A stretch of DNA of 64,000 nucleotides, taken from Lolium rigidum (lineage: Eukaryota; Streptophyta; Magnoliopsida; Poales; Poaceae). Positions 32,568-44,738 of this stretch are shown in pieces. Location: the NCBI RefSeq assembly GCF_022539505.1, contig NC_061508.1, positions 64,861,754 through 64,925,753 on the forward strand, read 5' to 3'. A program made the position numbers and the translations under genes. The notes below the pieces were generated by a model. It had not been told where the DNA came from and did not search any database. It was given only the letters and a program-made list of their open reading frames with translations. Numbering within the stretch: position 1 is the stretch's first letter; every line of letters starts with the position of its first letter.

Positions 32568-34471
32568 ATGGCATCTGTCTGTTCACCACGACGACAGTTG
32601 GCGCCCACCGTGGGGCCAGCTGCTGCGCTTGCTGGAGTTCACATTCGGGCGGGCCTCCTCACCATCCCCGGCGAGCGCGTGGTCAGTGGCCTCGTCTACC
32701 GCCTCGGCTCGCTGGACTTCATCAACGACAACGTTGGCTGCTTCTCCAACGGCGGTAAGTTCCCCAAGAACGGCCGCGTCATCGAGTTCGGCAGCCACCG
32801 CGTCTACTACGGCACCGTCCCGGAGCGCCAGTAACTCTCGCCGGTGCTGGTAGCGCCGGACCCGCCAAGATCTGTTGCTCGTGCGCTGCGCAACGGCTGC
32901 GCCGCTGGCAGCGTGGAGGTGCTGGTGGTTGGCACGGCTGACGCCGGCAAGAGAGCAGCGGCGGAAGGCGCTGGACAGACGAAGTCCGCGCGCACGGCCA
33001 AGCCGCCGACCGAGCATGACCAAGTGGTTGCGGGTGCATCTGCAGCGCGACCGGAGACTCCTCTCCAAGCGGCCATGAGCGTTCTGGCGACGCCTATCGC
33101 GCAGAACATCGATCCGGCAGCGGCTCAAGCGGAGCTGGAGGCGCAGCGGCAGAAGCTGCTCTCCGGAGGTGCGAACATCGTCAGGGCGCAGCGCGAGCTG
33201 AACCTAACCCTACGTGAGTACAACGCTGCCCATGGCTTTGCTTCTATTAGCGCTCAGCCTGCTAGAGTACCGGAAAACCGGCTTAGAGCTCGCAACCTAG
33301 ATCAGGATCTGCGCCGGGAAGTTCTTGCCGGAAAAATTACGTCTGCATCCTTGAGCATCGTGGAAAAACCTAAGTACAGCAGCCCGGATAGAACAATAAA
33401 AGCTGCTAGGGCTGCAGTAGAGCTGTGTGACTCGCTTACCGGAGATGCATTAGCAAAGCAACAAGATCGAGTTAGGGAGTTGCTCGATATGATACAGGAA
33501 CAAAACGCTGAGCAGCTTGCTAGGGTAAACAAAGTAGCAGCAGCGTCAAAATCAGTGCGTTCGCCAAAGAATGCCGGAAGCAAGTCGCATGGGCAGGCGT
33601 TGTCCCCCCATCCGGACAGAAGAAGAGAAAAAGAAGTGAATGCGCAGTAAATGACTGTATATGATCCAGTACTTGCCGGAAAACAACAAGCCGGGCGACA
33701 CGAGGCCAAAAGAAAAAGCCAAGGGGCAGTTCGTGGCTATGCCGGAGATGGCTACGCCGGAAAGATTATGCCGGTAAAGGTGAAACCGGGCAAAACTATC
33801 GTGCAGCAAGAGCAGCTTATGTTGAGGAGGAAATGCCTTCACCAAGGTACCGGCAGGCACGAGCCGCGGTACCGGAACGTTACGATGAAGCTGATTCTGG
33901 AATGGAAATGATCGGAGCTTACCGGAACCCTTTGGGGGAACGCTTAGGTGAAAGGTGCCTGCCAGACCGGGATGCGAGGCACAGGCTGGACAGAGTATAC
34001 TTATCTGAGTTGATCGAAGCAAAAGGTCCTCCGGGTCCAAAGTGCTTTGGCCCACGGATCATGAATGAGGAACCACCGGTTCGCAACTTCCAGTTGCCCC
34101 GTGACATAAAAACATACGATGGCACCACTAAGCCGGAAGATTGGCTTGCGGATTATGTGACCGCAGTGTACGTCGCTGGTGGCGGAGGAACCATGATAGG
34201 TGGAGGAAACCGGCGCTGGGCCGTGAGAATCATACCGTCCTTCCTGGTAGGACCGACACACATTTGGCTTAACAATTTGCCAAAGGGAAGCATAAATGGC
34301 TGGCTGGACTTTGAGGAAGCTTTCGTGAGCAACTTCAGCAGCACGTACCGGAGGCCAAACAGGCCGCAGCAGCTCGCGCTGTGCCTACAGCGCTCCAATG
34401 AAACAGACCGGGATTACCTGGCCCGGTGGAATTCCACAAGGAACTCCTGTGAAGGAGTGATCGAGGCATAG
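32568..34471 (+). pseudogene. Gypsy gag region, interrupted
   Basis: One frame runs 32568-33650 with an internal stop at 32832-32834. A second frame, 33833-34471, carries the retrotransposon gag core (PRDIKTYDGTTKPEDWLADY ... WLNNLPKGSINGWLDFEEAF ... DRDYLARWN). It ends in a stop right after this core, so the polyprotein is broken at least twice. In the family the product forms the virus-like particle. Confidence 0.8.
32598..32615 (+). promoter_or_regulatory. Primer-binding site of the Gypsy element
   Basis: TTGGCGCCCACCGTGGGG lies one base after the LTR end, the position where a tRNA 3' end primes minus-strand DNA synthesis. Confidence 0.8.
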
Positions 34472-34558
34472 GCCATTGTTTGGTTTTGCAATGGGTGCAG
34501 AAGAGGTTCACCGCTGTGGCAAAAGCTGCAGAGAAACATGCCAACAACCTTGACGTAA

Positions 34559-36755
34559 ATGATACGTGTGGCGGATAGCTACGCATTGGGAGATCCAATG
34601 CAACCGGCGGTTCAAGCTGAACCGGCGCAAACGAGCCAACCGCGCCAAGATCAATACCGAGACAACCGGCACAACAAAAGAAGGGAAGATTTTCCGGATC
34701 GGAGGTATGGTCCGCAGCAAGTGGCCGCGGTGCAGGATAATTCCGGCGCCAGCGGAAGCCAGAGACAAAAAATCGGATCGCAGCCGTGGACGGGTCCTAA
34801 GAAACAATGGGTTGAAAATAAACCGTGGCAAAATGATGAGAGGTACACCATAGAATCCGCTATGGATCAGCCGTGCCGTTGGCACACACCGAATCCTGCG
34901 AGACCTGCGAACCATCTGACAAGAGATTGCTCCTGGACCAAGAGGTTAATGGAGAAAGGCATGATGAAAGATGCAAGGGACCTAATGTCCGGAAGATTAC
35001 CCCCACCACCACCGCTTACCGTAATAAATGCGCTACCGGTACAGCCTCAGCCAAACCGGCAGCAGCAGCAGCAAGAAGTTCATCAGGTGGGAGATGGCAA
35101 TGGCCAACCACCACCACCGGCACCTTTGGGCCGGAACGTTTATCAGGATCCGCACCTGTGCTGTGTTGTGTTCGTCACTGAGCCAACATACAAGAAAAGC
35201 ATGCATCGCCATTCCATGGAAGTGAACGCAGTGATACCGGCAGTTCCGAAATACACGTTGTGGTCAGATCAGGAAATTACCTGGTCGTTCAAGGATCACC
35301 CAAAGATAATGCCAAACTCAGGTGGCTATGCTCTAGTTGTGGACCCAATCATGCATGGGCCAACGACTCGAGTCAAGTTCAGCAAGGTGCTGATAGACAA
35401 TGGGAGTAGCATAAACATCATGTACCGGCACACCATGCGTATGCTGGGAATAACAGAAAAAATGTTGCAACCAACTCACTCAATGTTCCATGGAATCGTT
35501 CCGGGTCTGTCTTGTTCGCCCATGGGAAAAATCCGGATGGATGTATCGTTTGGAGGGCGTGACAATTGCCGGGTCGAAAACCTTCTGTTCGAGGTGGTGG
35601 ATCTGGACAGTCCTTACCATGCACTGCTGGGGAGACCGGCTCTGGCGGCATTCATAGCTTCAACTCATACAGCGTATCTCAAGATGAAGATGCCGACACC
35701 TCGTGGACCATTAACTGTGGTGGGAAACTATAAGGTCTCGCTGGAAACCGCTTCCGCCGGATCAAACCTAGCAGAATCGCTGGTAATAGCAGATGAAAAA
35801 AGAAGGATGCAAACCGCAGTTGCGCTGGCTCAGTCCTCACAGTTGAGCTTAGCTGCAATGAGTGGCAACTTGGGCACACCGGCATTCAAGCCAACCAAGG
35901 AAACAAAGGACATTGTGCTGGATCCGGCATACCCAGAGCGTACCGTTCGTATCGGTGCCGGCCTGAGTGAGGCATAGGAAAGCGCGTTCGTCAGCTTCCT
36001 CCGTGAGAATCAGAGCATCTTTGCCTGGTCTACCGACGACTTGGTGGGTGTTCCGAGGGAGTTGGCTGAGCACTCTTTGAATGTCCGGAAGGATGCGAAG
36101 CCGGTAAGACAACCCTTACGCCGGTTCGTTGAAGACATGAGGAAAATCATTGGAGAAGAGGTGACAAAGTTATTGGCTGCCGGTTTCATCGTGGAGGTAC
36201 TGCATACCGAGTGGCTAGCCAATCCGGTGTTGGTCGAGAAGAAAAAAGAGGAAGAACCCAAGGCTCCAAAGGTGTGGCGCATGTGTATCGACTACACCAA
36301 CCTGAACAAGGCTTGCCCAAAAGATCCATTCCCCTTACCCCGGATTGATCAGGTAATCGATTCTACTGCTGGCTGTGAGTTGTTGTCTTTTCTGGATGCT
36401 TATTCCGGTTTCCACCAATTCCCCTAAAAAGGAAGATCAAATAAAAACTGCGTTCATTACCCCGCACGGGGCTTATTGCTATGTCACTATGCCTTTTGGT
36501 TTGCGCAACGCTGGTGCAACGTACCAGCGCTGTATGCAAAAATTCCTGTTTGATCATATTGGAAAAAATATGCAAGTCTATGTGGACGATGTCGTGATAA
36601 AAACTAAGGTAAAAGACACCTTGATCGATGATCTGAGGCAAACTTTCGACAACTTGAGAAGGTTCCGGATGAAACTTAATCCGGCAAAATGCACCTTCGG
36701 TGTTCCTGCCGGAAAACTTCTTGGCTTTCTGGTATCAAGCCGCGGTATAGAGGTT
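34559..36755 (+). pseudogene. Gypsy protease and reverse transcriptase, truncated
   Basis: 34559-35977 encodes the basic/Gln-rich gag-pol junction and an aspartic protease region (VLIDNGSSINIMY; the usual residue before GSS is Gly rather than Asn). After a stop at 35975-35977 the RT fingers/palm follow (LLAAGFIVEV, WRMCIDYTNLNKACPKDPFPLPRID, SFLDAYSGFHQ). A further break near 36425 precedes TAFITPHGAYCYVTMPFGLRNA and the catalytic YVDDVV box at about 36580-36597. The sequence is lost after 36755. It cannot code for an active polyprotein. Confidence 0.88.
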
Positions 36756-37030
36756 AGGGATTTCTATTTTCGTGCCCCTGGTTCGTTAGTTGTACTCAGT
36801 TTTCCCCAGTCCCTTAATTTTTCCTCAGTTTTCCCCTCCTCTAGTTTGAAACACGCACAAGTGCTGGAACGGCCGGTAGCCGTCGGGTCGGAGGCCTTGA
36901 CCGTTAGTCTGACCGGGTGGGGCCGCACGGGGGCAGCTTCTCCCCGACGGGTAGGGTCGGGAGACACGTCGGAGCAGCCATCCATCTATCGGCGACGTGT
37001 GGGCCATTTTATTTCATGATTTTATACGCG
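36756..37030. other. Junction sequence replacing the Gypsy 3' half
   Basis: It begins GGGATTTCTATTTTCGTGCC and contains GC-rich blocks of unknown origin. The abrupt change inside RT suggests another element's end here (Mutator-like is possible), but no matching inverted end was found downstream. Confidence 0.4.
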
Positions 37031-37036
37031 GTGCTG

Positions 37037-37480
37037 CCAATGACAAATGGGGCCGCTCTATAGGGCTGCCGCAGCCAATGACCAGTGGGGTCGTATATTT
37101 TTCAGGGAAAACTCATATATTGCCGCTCCGTGGTGCCTCCACGGCCAATGACCGGTGGGGTCGTCTATTTTTCGAGGAAAACTCACATATATTGCCGCTC
37201 CGTGGGCTGCCGCAGCCAATGACCAGTGGGGTCGTCTATTTATTTAGAGAAAATCATATATTGCCGCTCTGTGGGGCCTCCGCGGCCAATGACCCGGTGG
37301 GGTCGTCTATTTTTCAGGAAAAGACACATATTGCCGCTCGTGGGGCTGCCGCAGCCAATGACCGATGGGGTCGTCTATTTATTTAGAGAGAGAAAATCAT
37401 ATATTGCCGCTCCGTGGGGCCTGCGCAGCCAATGACCAGTGGGGTCGTCTATTTTTCGGGAAAACTCACATATTGCCGCT
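37037..37480. repeat. ~70-bp minisatellite, about seven copies
   Basis: The core CCAATGACCAGTGGGGTCG (with variants) recurs at about 37037, 37074, 37144, 37215, 37284, 37353 and 37429. It is joined by TCTATTTTTCAGG and ATATTGCCGCTCCGTGG blocks. Alternate copies carry TATTTAGAGA instead of TTTTTCAGG, hinting at a two-unit higher-order repeat of about 140 bp. Confidence 0.88.
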
Positions 37481-37877
37481 CGATATATGTCTTTAGAAAA
37501 TATCATAGAGAGAAGCAACAAGTTCGCTAATTAATTATTCTTAAGCTAGGCTGGATAACCGGCTGGCAGCTCGTTCCCCACCGTCGGACGGAGCAGCCAT
37601 CGCCGGCGCCTCGTCGCGCCGCCGGCTCCGTCCCCCGGCGGCGTCGGACGAGCTCGCGGCGCTGCACGTCAACCACGGCTCCAACACTTCTTTCGTCCGC
37701 ACGCATTGTACCCACCGCAGGAAAGTCCGCCGCAAGCAGATCCGCCGCCCACGACGACCGGGATTTGTTCCGCGCACCAATTGGTATAGCTTGGTAAGAC
37801 CTCCGCTTCTGCCTCCCCCGCCTCCTAATCGATTCGGTTCCCGTAATTTATTGGAGTTTGCAGGTACGAAATAGTCC

Positions 37878-38418
37878 TCAATGTCTGGTCGTAGTGGGTA
37901 CACCGGCGAGGGTGGCGATTCGATCATGTCGTGGCCACGTTCTACTTCTCCTACCTCGTAGGAAGTGCAGGTATCTAGCTTCAGCTCTCTGTACTACCGT
38001 TGAATTTGAAGTTCCGCCATGGCCTGTTGGAGTGATTTCAGTTGTTCTTTTTTCCATTATTGTTACGAGTTAGCCGAGCAAGCCGATGATCCATGGTACA
38101 TTGCATACCAAGATGAATCAACCCGAGTGGTGTAGCCAGAGGATGGATTTGGAGGAGAAGGTGGCCAATTTAGGTGATGAATTGGCCCGTAAAAACCTGA
38201 TGATCTTCGAGCTGAAGCGTATTGTGGAGGAAGAAAAGAAGAATTCAGAGCTTATTCGCAAGGAGAAGTTGAGAGTTGAGACAGATCTTGCCGTATTTGA
38301 TCAAGTGGTAGAAAATCTAGAACATGAACTTAAAGTGATGGGAGAGGAGAAAAGTAGATTCATACGTGCGGTTTTATTAGGTGTCATCCCTGTCCTAGCA
38401 GTTATGTGGTTCTGGTAG
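37878..38418 (+). pseudogene. Coiled-coil, tail-anchored protein gene fragment
   Basis: A start at 37880 gives MSGRSGYTGEGGDSIMSW and reaches a stop within about 30 codons. A separate frame, 38086-38418, encodes DLEEKVANLGDELARKNLM-type heptads, a long Lys/Glu coiled coil, then a C-terminal hydrophobic segment (AVLLGVIPVLAVMWFW) that could anchor in a membrane. This layout resembles the C-terminal half of plant GRF-type zinc-finger proteins often carried in transposons, but the zinc-finger cysteines are not seen. It sits between TE fragments and is probably a captured, decayed gene. Confidence 0.45.
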
Positions 38419-39035
38419 ATGATTTAGTATAGAATTGTTATTCAGTAGATGGCTCTAACCACTGTATTTTATTGTGGCTCTAAGCACTGTATTTTGGTGT
38501 ACAATTTCCTATTTGTGGTAAGTAATGTGCACGATAATTTTAGCATGCATGAACATTTTATAAAAGTGAAGGGATCCCAAAAGTGAAAGCATGTACCAGC
38601 CTCCGGATCAAATACATATCAATATCTTCCCAATCAAGTTGGGATAGAATTCAAATCATACATACGGATGTACATGGACACATCAAGAACGTGGAGAAGC
38701 TTTTTTTGAGACGGAGGTAGTAGTTCGAACAATTTTATCCCAATTGGAAATTGAAAAATACAAATTTATCATAATTTATCCCAATTTGCGGCGTCGAACA
38801 CGGCCGCGCAGCGATGGGCAAGAAAGGCCGGGACGACGGGCGGTCGAGGGTGGTCATCTGCGCCATCCGCCGTTGAAGCGATGTTATCGGCGATGGCTTC
38901 AATGTTCGTGGCATCGATGACCATTGTCGGAACCGCCGCTGTCTTGGTGTACTTCATCAGCGACGGATCAGCGGAGGGCTGGATCGGCGGCTTTGCAGCG
39001 CGGTTGTAGACGATGGCTTCAATCGTCTTGGCATC
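38419..39035. other. Intergenic; open minus-strand frame of unknown nature
   Basis: On the minus strand about 85 codons (39030-38769) are open and Ala/Asp/Pro-rich (for example DAKTIEAIVYNRAAK). The frame continues into the LTR at 39036, so its start is not native. It may be a residue of a gene into which the LTR element inserted. No family was recognised. Confidence 0.3.
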
Positions 39036-40633
39036 TGATGGCGTGTATTTCACACGTTCGTTGGGCAACCCCAAGAGGAAGGTATGATGCGCACAGCAGC
39101 AAGTTTTCCCTCAGAAAGAAACCAAGGTTTATCGAACCAGGAGGAGCCAAGAAGCACGTTGAAGGTTGATGGCGGCGGGATGTAGTGCGGCGCAACACCG
39201 GAGATTCCGGCGCCAACGTGGAACCTGCACAACACAACCAAAGTACTTTGCCCCAACGAAACGAGTGAGGTTGTCAATCTCACCGGCTTGCTGTAACAAA
39301 GGATTAACCGTATTGTGTGGAAGATGATTGTTTGCGAGAGAAAATAGTAAAAACAAGTATTGCGAGCAGATTTGTATTTCGAGTATTAAAGAATGGACCG
39401 GGGTCCACGGTTCACTAGAGGTGTCTCTCCCATAAGATAAAAGCATGTTGGGTGAACAAATTACAGTCGGGCAATTGACAAATAGAGAGGGCATAACAAT
39501 GCACATACATGACATGATAAGTATAGTGAGATTTAATTGGGCATTACGACAAAGTACATAGACCGCCATCCAACTGCATCTATGCCTAAAAAGTCCACCT
39601 TCAGGTTATCATCCGAACCCCTCCAGTATGAAGTTGCAAAGCAACAGACAATTGCATTAAGTATGGTGCGTAATGTAATCAACAACTACATCCTCGGACA
39701 TAGCGCCAATGTTTTATCCCTAGTGGCAACAGCACAACACAACCTTAGAACTTTCTCGTCACTCGTCCCGGTGTCAATGCGGGCATGAACCCACTATCGA
39801 GCATAAATACTCCCTCTTGGAGTTAAAAGTAAAAACTTGGCCAGAGCCTCTACTAGAAACGGAGAGCATGCAAGATCATAAACAACACATATGTAATAAC
39901 TTGATAATTAACATGACATAGTATTCTCTATCCATCGGATCCCGACAAACACAACATATAGAATTACAGATAGATGATCTTGATCATGTTAGGCAGCTCA
40001 CAAGATCCAACAATGAAGCACAATGAGGAGAAGACAACCATCTAGCTACTGCTATGGACCCATAGTCCAGGGGTGAACTACTCACTCATCACTCCGGAGG
40101 CGACCATGGCGGTGTAGAGTCCTCCGGGAGATGATTCCCCTCTCCGGCGGGGTGCCGGAGGCGATCTCCTGGATCCCCCGAGATGGGATCGGCGGCGGCG
40201 GCGTCTCGGTAAGGTTTTCCGTATCGTGGCTCTCGGTGCCGGGGGTTTCGTCACGGAGACTTTTTATAGGCGGAAGGGCAGGTCAAGAGGCGGCACGGGG
40301 GCCCCACACCACGGGGCCGCGCGGCCAAGGGGGGGCCGCGCCGCCCTATAGTGTGGCCCCTCCGTGGCCCCTCTTCGTCTCTCCTTCGGACTTCGGAAGC
40401 TTCGTGAGAAAATAGGCCCTCGGGCTTTGATTTCGTCCAATTCCGAGAATATTTCCTTACTAGGATTTCGAAACCAAAAACAGCGAAAACAAGAATCGGC
40501 ACTTCGGCATCTTGTTAATAGGTTAGTTCCGGAAAATGCATGAATATGACATAAAGTGTGCATAAAACATGTAGGTATCATCAATAATATGGCATAGAAC
40601 ATAAGAAATTATCGATACGTCGGAGACGTATCA
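39036..40633 (-). mobile_element. LTR, TGATACGTCTCC family, minus orientation (3' LTR or solo)
   Basis: Read on the minus strand it starts TGATACGTCTCCGACGTATC at 40633 and ends TGAAATACACGCCATCA at 39036. The first ~250 bp match the LTR at 10216 closely (shared GGAACTAACCTATTAACAAG and ATTCTCGGAATTGGACGAAA). The sequence just upstream on the minus strand (CTAAGCTTAGGGATGCT) looks like the region before a 3' LTR, which fits the Gypsy-type internal DNA at 40634-44738. GCATC at 39031-39035 recurs one base beyond the right border, so a solo insertion is also possible. Confidence 0.8.
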
Positions 40634-43600
40634 AGCATCCCTAAGCTTAGTTACGCTCGTCCCGAGCAGTAAAACGATAACAAAGATAATTTCTGAAGTG
40701 ATATGCCATCATAACCTTGATCATACTATTTGTAAACATATGTTGTGGATGCAGCGATCAAAACAATGGTGATGACATGAGTAAACAAGTGAATCATAAA
40801 GCAAAGACTTTTCATGAATAGTACTTCAAGACAAGCATCAATAAGTCTTGCATAAGAGTTAACTCATAAAGCAATAAATCAAAGTAAAGGTATTGAAGCA
40901 ACACAAAGGAAGATTAAGTTTCAGCGGTTGCTTTCAACTTGTAACATGTATATCTCATGGATAATAGTCAACATAGAGTAATATAACAAGTACAATATGC
41001 AAGTATGTAGGAATCAATGCACGGTTCACACAAGTGTTTGCTTCTTGAGGTGGAGAGAAATAGGTGAACTGACTCAACATAAAAGTAAAGAGAATGGTCC
41101 TTCAAAGAGGAAAGCATCGATTGCTATATTTGTGCTAGAGCTTTTATTTTGAAAACATGAAACAATTTTGTCAACGGTAGTAATAAAGCATATGAGTTAT
41201 GAAAGTTATACCTTACAAGTTGCAAGTCTCATGCATAGTATACTAATAGTGCCCGCACCTTGTCCTAATTAACTTGGACTACCGGATCTTTGCAATGCAC
41301 ATGTTTTGACCAAGTGTCACAATGGGGTACCTCCATGCCGCTCTGTACAAAGGTCTAAGGAGAAAGCTCGCATTTTGGATTTCTCGCTTTTGATTATTCT
41401 CAACTTAGACATCCATACCGGGACAACATGGACAACGAGATAATGGACTCCTCTTTAATGCATAAGCATGTGGCAACAATTTTTATTCTCATATGAGATT
41501 GAGGATATGTGTCCAAACTGAAACTTCCACCATGAATCATGGCTTTAGTTAGCGGCCCAAAGTTCTTCTCTAACAATATGCATGCTCCAACCATGAAGGT
41601 GGTAGATCTCTCTTGCTTCGGACAAGACGGACATGCATAGCAACTCACATGATATCCAACAAAGAATAGTTGATGGCGTCCCCGAAACATGGTTACCGCT
41701 CAACAAGCAACTTAATAAGAGATAAAGTGCATAAGTACATATTCAATACTACAATAGTTTTTAAGCTATTTGTCCCATGAGCTATATATTGCAAAGGTGA
41801 ATGATGGAATTTTAAAGGTAGCACTCAAGCAATTTACTTTGGAATGGTCGGTAAATACCATGTAGTAGGTAGGTATGGTGGACACAAATGGCATAGTGGT
41901 TGGCTCAAGTATTTTGGATGCATGAGAAGTATTCCCTCTCGATACAAGGTTTAGGCTAGCAAGGTTATTTGAAACAAACACAAGGATGAACGGTACAGCA
42001 AAACTCACATAAAAGACATATGGTAAGCATTATAAGACTCCATACCGTCTTCCTTGTTGTTCAAAACTCAATACTAGATGTTATCTAGACTCTAGAGAAA
42101 CCAAATATGCAAACCAAATTAGCAAGCTCTAAGTATTTCTTCATTAATGGGTGCAAGGTATATGATGCAAGAGCTTAAACATGAGCACAACAATTGCCAA
42201 GTATCAAATTATCCAAGACATTTTAGAGTTACTACATGTAGCATTTTCCAATTCCAACCATATAACAATTTAACGAAGGAGAAACTTCGCCATGAATACT
42301 ATGAGTAGAACCTAAGGTCATATTTGTCCATATGCAACAGCGGAGCGTGTCTCTCTCCCATAAAGTGAATGCTAGGATCCATTTTATTCAAACAAAACAA
42401 AAAACAAAAACAAACCGACGCTCCAAGCAAAGTGCATAAGATGTGGCCGAATAAAAATATAGTTTCGGGGGAGGAACTCGATAATGTTGTCGATGAAGAA
42501 GGGGATGCCTTGGGCATCCCCAAGCTTAGACGCTTGAGTCTTCTTAATATATGCAGGGGTGAACCACCGGGGCATCCCCAAGCTTAGAGCTTTCACTCTC
42601 CTTAATCATATTGCATCATACTCCTCTATTGATCCTTGAAAACTTCCTCCACACCAAACTCGAAACAACTCATTAGAGGGTTAGTGCATAATAAAAATTC
42701 ACATGTTCGGAGGTGACACAATCATTCTTAACACTTCTGGACATTGCATAAAGCTACTTGGACATTAATGGATCAAAGAAATTCATCCAACATAGCAAAA
42801 GAGGCAATGCGAAATAAAAGACAGAATCTGTCAAAGCGAGAACAGTCCGTAAAGATGGATTTTATTAGGCCACCAGACTTGCTCAAACGAAAATGCTCAA
42901 ATTGAATGAAAGTTGCGTACATATCTGTGGATCATGCTCGTAAATTGGCGTAATTTTCTGAGCTACCTACAGGGAGATAGACCCAGATTCGTGACAACAA
43001 AGAAATCTGAAACTGCGCAGTAATCCAAATCTAGTACTTACTTTTCTATCAAAGACTTTACTTGGCACAACAAAACATAAAACTAAGATAAGGAGAGGTT
43101 GCTACAGTAGTAAACAACTTCCAAGACACAAATATAAAACAAAAATACTGTAGTAAAAACATGGGTTGTCTCCCATAAGCGCTTTTCTTTAACGCCTTTC
43201 AGCTAGGCGCAGAAAGTGTAACTCAAGTAATATCGAAAGATGAAGCATCAACATCATAACTTGTTCTAATGATAGAATCATAAGGTAACTTCATTCTCTT
43301 TCTAGGGAAGTGTTCCATACCTTTCTTGAGAGGAAATTGATATTTAATATTACCTTCCTTCATATCAATAGTAGCACCAACGGTTCGAAGAAAAGGTCTT
43401 GCCAATATAATGGGGCAAGATGCATTGCATTCAATATCCAAGACAACAAAATCAACGGGGACAAGGTTATTGTTAACCATAATATGAACATTATCAACTT
43501 TCCCCAAAGGTTTCTTTTTAGCATTATCAGCGAGATTAACATCCAAATAACAATTCTTCAATGGTGGCAAGTCAAGCATATCATAGACTTTTTTAGGCAT

Positions 43601-44738
43601 AACGAAATACTTGCACCAAGATCACATAAAGCATTACAATCAAAATCTTTGACTCTCATTTTAATGATGGGCTCCCAACCATCCTCTAGCTTTCTAGGAA
43701 TAGAAGTTTCAAGTTTTAGTTTCTCTTCTCTAGCTTTTATGAGAGCATTTGTAATATGTTTTGTGAAAGCCAAATTTATAGCGCTAGCATTTGGACTCTT
43801 AGCAAGTTTTTGTAAGAACTTTATAACTTCAGAGATGTGGCAATCATCAAAATCTAAATCATTACAATCTAAAGCAATGGGATTATCATCCCCAAGGTTG
43901 GAAAAAATTTCAGCGAGTTTTATCACAAGCAGTTTCAGCAGTTTTAGCAGTTTCAGGTAATTTTGCGCGCTTTGCACTAGGAGTAGAAGCTTTGCTAACA
44001 CCAATTATTTTATCATGGATAGTAGGAGGTGCAGCAACATATGAATCATTAGCATTGCTAGTGGTGGTAATCGTCCATACTTTAGCTACATTTTCCTTTT
44101 TAGCTAGTTTTTCATTTTCTTCTCTATCCCACCTAGCACGCAGTTCAGCCATTAATCTTATATTCTCATTAATTCTAACTTGGATGGCATTTGCTGTAGT
44201 AACAATTTTATTTTCAATATCCCTATTAGGCATAACTTTCGATTTCAAAAGATCAACATCAGAGGCAAGACTATCAACTCTAGAAACAAGAATATCAATT
44301 TTATTGAGCTTTTCCTCAACAGATTTGTTAAAGGCAGTTTGTGTACTAATAAATTCTTTAAGCATGGCCTCAAGTCCAGGGGGTGTATTCCTATTATTGT
44401 TGTAAGAATTCCCATAAGAATTAGCATAACCGTTACCATTATTATAAGGATATGGCCTATAGTTATTACTAGAATTGTTCCGATAAGCATTGTTGTTGAA
44501 ATTATTATTTTTAATGAAGTTTACATCAACATGTTCTTCTTGTGCAACCAATGAAGCTAATGGAACATTATTAGGATCAACATTAGTCCTATCATTCGCA
44601 AGCATAGACATAATAGCATCAACCTTATCACTCAAGGAAGAGGATTCTTCAACAGAATTTACCTTCTTACCTTGTGGAGCTCTTTCCGTGTGCCATTCAG
44701 AGTAATTAACCATCATATTATCAAGAAGCTTTGTTGCT
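40634..44738 (-). mobile_element. Internal region of a Gypsy-type element, minus strand
   Basis: From 40634 to ~43220 the DNA is non-coding and AT-rich, with repeated ATCCCCAAGCTTAGA-like motifs near 42515 and 42574 typical of this family's 3' untranslated region. Coding remnants lie at 43223-44738. The element is cut at 44738 by the next insertion. Confidence 0.7.
43223..44738 (-). pseudogene. Gag-protease remnant of Gypsy-type element
   Basis: Three overlapping minus-strand frames form one broken polyprotein. The first (44738-43910) starts at ATKLLDNMMVNYSEWHTERA, followed by Asn/Tyr-rich repeats and a coiled-coil stretch (NKIDILVSRVDSLASDVDLL). The second (44004-43558) ends in CDLGASIS. 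The third (43600-43223) has MPKKVYDMLDLPPLKNC and CPIILARPFLRTVGA, a retropepsin-like fold. The presumed active-site triplet is DLGAS (DTGAS in active enzymes). No reverse transcriptase follows, so the parent was non-autonomous or this part is deleted. Confidence 0.78.

Larger units (their letters stand above)
31913..36755 (+). mobile_element. Truncated Ty3/Gypsy retrotransposon (5' LTR, gag, protease, partial RT)
   Basis: The 5' LTR (31913-32596, 684 bp) begins TGTTGGGGGGATGACC and ends CACCACGACGACA. It has a TATA box (CCCTATATATGG near 32346) and many ACCGG words. A primer-binding site follows at 32598. Gag and pol frames run to 36755, where reverse transcriptase stops abruptly after LLGFLVSSRGIE. 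RNase H, integrase and the 3' LTR are absent. GTGGT precedes the LTR but no second copy can be checked. Confidence 0.88.

Noticed and set aside
39031..40639. Calling 39036-40633 a solo LTR with GCATC target duplication
   Set aside because: The right copy is offset by one base, and the neighbouring sequence looks like the usual region before a 3' LTR of a minus-strand element. Left as undecided.
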